Shown: one piece after another, positions 44,273 to 46,246 of the stretch
Layout: the number at the start of each line of letters is the position of its first letter
Position numbering within the stretch: position 1 is the first letter of the stretch
Translations under genes and position numbers: made by a program
The notes under the pieces: model-generated
What the model saw: only the letters and a program-made list of their open reading frames with translations
What the model was told of the DNA's origin: nothing
Database searches by the model: none
Source: an uncultured Planctomycetaceae bacterium
Lineage (GTDB): Bacteria > Planctomycetota > Planctomycetia > Gemmatales > Gemmataceae
Assembly (NCBI GenBank): GCA_903960945.1
Contig: CAJCCR010000268.1
Span: forward strand, 1-46,246
Length of the DNA: 46,246 bases
Direction of reading: 5' to 3'

Positions 44273-44608
44273 CTATTTACCCAAAGAACGGATTAAAGCG
44301 AGTTGCGATTCAGCATCTTTTCTTAGTTTGCCACATACCAAGGCGCATAGATCAAAAATCATGGGGTCTGCAATGGAGTAGAAAATAAGGTTGCCTTGGC
44401 GTTCTCGTTTTAACAACCCTGCATCGTGAAGTATGCCAAGCTGTTTGGAGATGTTGGATTGTTTGGCATTGGTGGCATCAACGATCTGCCCAACAGAGAG
44501 GGGGGCTTTCTTAAGATTTTGCAGGATATCAAGCCGCGTGGGTTCAGCAAGCAACTCGAAGAGTTTGGCAACCGCCCGCAGTTGATGTTGATCCAGCAAT
44601 TTAGCCAT
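44273..44608 (-). CDS. ArsR/SmtB family transcriptional regulator
   Basis: 111 residues from ATG 44608 (GGGGA 8 bases upstream); ATG 44614 is possible and the longer open frame is not coding-like. The winged helix-turn-helix is clear: LFELLAEPTRLDILQNLKKAPLSVGQIVDATNAKQSNISKQLGILHDAGLLKRERQGNLIFYSIAD. The C-terminal helix holds LCALVC, a CxxxC pair that could sense metal, persulfide or oxidant. It is divergent from a CoA-disulfide-reductase/rhodanese gene with a 22-bp palindrome between, so it probably represses that gene and itself. Its 3' end is duplicated at 42565. Confidence 0.92.
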   Translation of the reverse strand: MAKLLDQHQLRAVAKLFELLAEPTRLDILQNLKKAPLSVGQIVDATNAKQSNISKQLGILHDAGLLKRERQGNLIFYSIADPMIFDLCALVCGKLRKDAESQLALIRSLGK

Positions 44609-44626
44609 GGCCATATCCCCATTGAC

Positions 44627-44648
44627 AATATTACTAATTAGCAATATT
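44627..44648. promoter_or_regulatory. Candidate ArsR operator palindrome
   Basis: AATATT-A-CTAATTAG-C-AATATT is a 22-bp palindrome with one mismatched pair, lying 19 bases upstream of the arsR start and 63 upstream of the divergent oxidoreductase start. Size, AT-richness and place fit an ArsR/SmtB-type operator. This is inferred from sequence symmetry. Confidence 0.7.
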
Positions 44649-44710
44649 ATGTTAATAAATATAAAGGCATTTGTCGATATGAATGTTGGAAAAGAAAAAG
44701 GAGTTTCAGA

Positions 44711-46246
44711 ATGGTAAAGCGAATTCTTATCGTAGGTGGCGTTGCGGGTGGCGCCAGTGCTGCAGCTAGGCTTCGCAGATTGGATGAAAATGCTGCCATC
44801 GTTCTTTTCGAGCGTGGTCCGGATGTTTCCTTTGCTAATTGTGGTTTGCCTTATTACCTCGGTGGAGAAATCAAAGAGCGTGGCAAGCTTCTGGTTCAGA
44901 CGCCACAAAAGCTTGCTGCCAACCTTAATCTCGATGTTCGGGTTCGCTCTGAAGTGATAGCGATTCTTCGATATAAAAAAATAATCCAAGTCCGTAATTT
45001 ACAAACCAATGTCATCTATGAAGAAGCTTATGATACGCTGATTTTAGCGCCCGGAGCTGCGCCAATAATTCCCCCCATACCCGGGATAGAAAAGCCTGGC
45101 ATTTTTTCTCTGCGCAATCTCGTTGATACCGATCGGATTCATAACTGGGTCCAAAATCAGCAAGGAAAAAAAGCAGTGGTAGTGGGCGGGGGATTCATTG
45201 GCCTCGAGATGGCGGAGCAACTTAAAATCAGGGGCCTCGAAGTTGCTTTAATCCAGCGCTCTGGGCAGGTGCTTGATCCATTCGATCCCGAAATGATTAT
45301 TCCCATTCATCAAGAGCTTATTGCCAAGGGGATCGATTTGCGTCTTAATCGCCAAGTGGTTCGATTTGAGGACGCTTCTTCGAAAGGCAAGGCGTTGAAT
45401 GTAGTGCTGGATGATGGTTCGAGTATTGAGGCCGATGTGGTGATTTTGGGTATTGGTGTAAAGCCTGATTCGCATCTTGCAAGCGATGCGAAGTTGGAAG
45501 TAAATGCCCGCGGTGCAATCAAGGTGAATGATTATCTTTGTACTTCAGACCCTTGTATTTATGCGATTGGCGATGCAATTGAAGTAACCGATCCCATCAC
45601 ACGAAATCAAACCCAAGTTCCGTTAGCAGGCCCTGCAAACAGACAGGGAAGGATTGTTGCAGATAATATTGCGGGAAGGCCCACGCGATATCGAGGCACC
45701 TTGGGAACCGCAATATTGCGCATTTTTGATTACACTACTGCTTGCACGGGTGCCAATGCCAAGACTCTTTCTAAAGCAGGGATTACTTTCAAAACGGTTT
45801 ATCTACATCCAAATTCTCATGCAGGTTATTATCCTGGTGCCCATCCTATTTCGTTGAAGGTTTTATTCTCGCCCACAGATGGAAAAATACTTGGCGCTCA
45901 AGCTGTAGGCAAAGATGGTGCAGATAAACGCATCGATGTTATTGCTACCTCGATTCATCATGGGGGAACCATGGATGATCTGGTTGATTATGAACTATGC
46001 TACGCCCCGCCTTTTGGAAGTGCCAAGGATCCCGTTAACCTTGCAGGCATGGTTATTCAAAACAATCTTAATCATCTGGTTGAGATTATTCATTGGAGCG
46101 AGGTGGAAGCTAGAGTTCAACGAGGCGCAAAACTGTTGGATGTTCGCGAACCCAAAGAGGTTGAAGCTGGAATGATTCCGGGAGCTGTAAATATTCCGCT
46201 TGGGCAGCTTCGCTCCCGACTTCCTGAGATTGATCTTTCAAGCGAT
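44711..46246 (+). CDS. CoA-disulfide reductase / FAD oxidoreductase fused to rhodanese (3' truncated)
   Basis: The frame starts at ATG 44711 (AAGGAG 7 bases upstream) and stays open for 512 codons to the right edge. ILIVGGVAGGASAAARLRRL is the FAD-binding Rossmann motif; C44 in SFANCGLPYYL is the redox-active cysteine of CoA-disulfide/persulfide reductases; VVVGGGFIGLEMAEQL is the NAD(P)H motif; YAIGDAIEV is the second FAD motif. A reductase dimerisation domain follows, and from about residue 465 a rhodanese domain begins (WSEVEARVQRGAKLLDVREP). This is the CoADR-RHD architecture, which reduces CoA disulfides, persulfides or polysulfide. The rhodanese cysteine is beyond the edge. Regulation by the divergent ArsR is likely. 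Confidence 0.9.
   Translation, partial: MVKRILIVGGVAGGASAAARLRRLDENAAIVLFERGPDVSFANCGLPYYLGGEIKERGKLLVQTPQKLAANLNLDVRVRSEVIAILRYKKIIQVRNLQTNVIYEEAYDTLILAPGAAPIIPPIPGIEKPGIFSLRNLVDTDRIHNWVQNQQGKKAVVVGGGFIGLEMAEQLKIRGLEVALIQRSGQVLDPFDPEMIIPIHQELIAKGIDLRLNRQVVRFEDASSKGKALNVVLDDGSSIEADVVILGIGVKPDSHLASDAKLEVNARGAIKVNDYLCTSDPCIYAIGDAIEVTDPITRNQTQVPLAGPANRQGRIVADNIAGRPTRYRGTLGTAILRIFDYTTACTGANAKTLSKAGITFKTVYLHPNSHAGYYPGAHPISLKVLFSPTDGKILGAQAVGKDGADKRIDVIATSIHHGGTMDDLVDYELCYAPPFGSAKDPVNLAGMVIQNNLNHLVEIIHWSEVEARVQRGAKLLDVREPKEVEAGMIPGAVNIPLGQLRSRLPEIDLSSD

Noticed and set aside
42470-44381. Two plus-strand frames (42470-42673 and 44184-44381) encoding nearly the same C-terminal peptide
   Set aside because: Their similarity comes from the antisense strand of the duplicated arsR 3' end. 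They are not a new small-protein family, though they helped reveal the duplication.
1-46246. CRISPR array, rRNA or tRNA genes
   Set aside because: No regularly spaced repeats were seen and none of the intergenic gaps showed a tRNA-like T-arm sequence or rRNA sequence; most gaps are under 300 bases.

Overview
The window looks like a chromosomal stretch of a planctomycete. The evidence is family content: five DUF1559 genes with prepilin-type N-termini, mostly paired with small lipoproteins; a DUF1501 plus DUF1549/DUF1553 pair; a giant PVC-type cytochrome/HEAT protein; a sulfatase, Gfo/Idh and TIM-barrel operon; and a formaldehyde-activating-enzyme homologue. By eye the base composition is moderate in GC throughout, except for the first ~360 bases. 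Those are strikingly GC-rich and hold the 3' end of a metF-like gene. The change coincides with the outer edge of a REP-associated transposase (RAYT) element, so it is either transferred DNA or an assembly join.

Layout. 1-1570: metF end, RAYT (IS200-like) bracketed by mirrored palindromic repeats, and a DUF6508 gene. 1822-8214: first tripartite RND efflux set (permease and adaptor on +, TolC-like protein convergent on -). 8429-16558: minus-strand block with a hydroxypyruvate-isomerase-like protein, a mazEF toxin-antitoxin pair, sulfatase, Gfo/Idh oxidoreductase, sugar-phosphate-isomerase-like TIM barrel and a 990-residue PVC cytochrome, read as export and oxidative breakdown of a sulfated sugar. 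16887-18976: DUF1559, lipoprotein, HEAT protein. 19241-25397: a second, paralogous RND set ordered TolC-permease-adaptor. 25551-26155: DUF433/DUF5615 toxin-antitoxin module. 26356-26913: Fae homologue. 27038-30603: DUF1501 and DUF1549/DUF1553. 30877-37769: two GYF_2-like membrane proteins, a DUF1559 gene broken by an in-frame TGA, a metallo-beta-lactamase-fold hydrolase, a lipoprotein/DUF1559 pair, a methyltransferase and a lipoprotein. 38035-40813: ompH-like, lpxC and a Gfo/Idh gene, an outer-membrane/lipid A cluster closed by a strong terminator. 40906-43136: two further DUF1559/lipoprotein pairs. 44273-46246: arsR regulator divergent from a CoA-disulfide-reductase/rhodanese gene that runs off the right edge, with a 22-bp palindrome between them.

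The most unusual pattern is how accessory modules sit in the chromosome. The DUF433/DUF5615 pair is flanked by 68-bp direct repeats (one mismatch) that duplicate the 3' end of the upstream efflux adaptor gene. The DUF1559/lipoprotein pair at 42693-44041 is flanked by copies of the 3' end of arsR plus an 81-bp upstream region. mazEF is flanked by a weaker ~20-bp repeat that includes the sulfatase stop codon. In all three the module lies just downstream of a gene whose tail is repeated on the far side. No integrase is visible. This may be a recurring insertion or duplication mechanism and is the main lead from this window.
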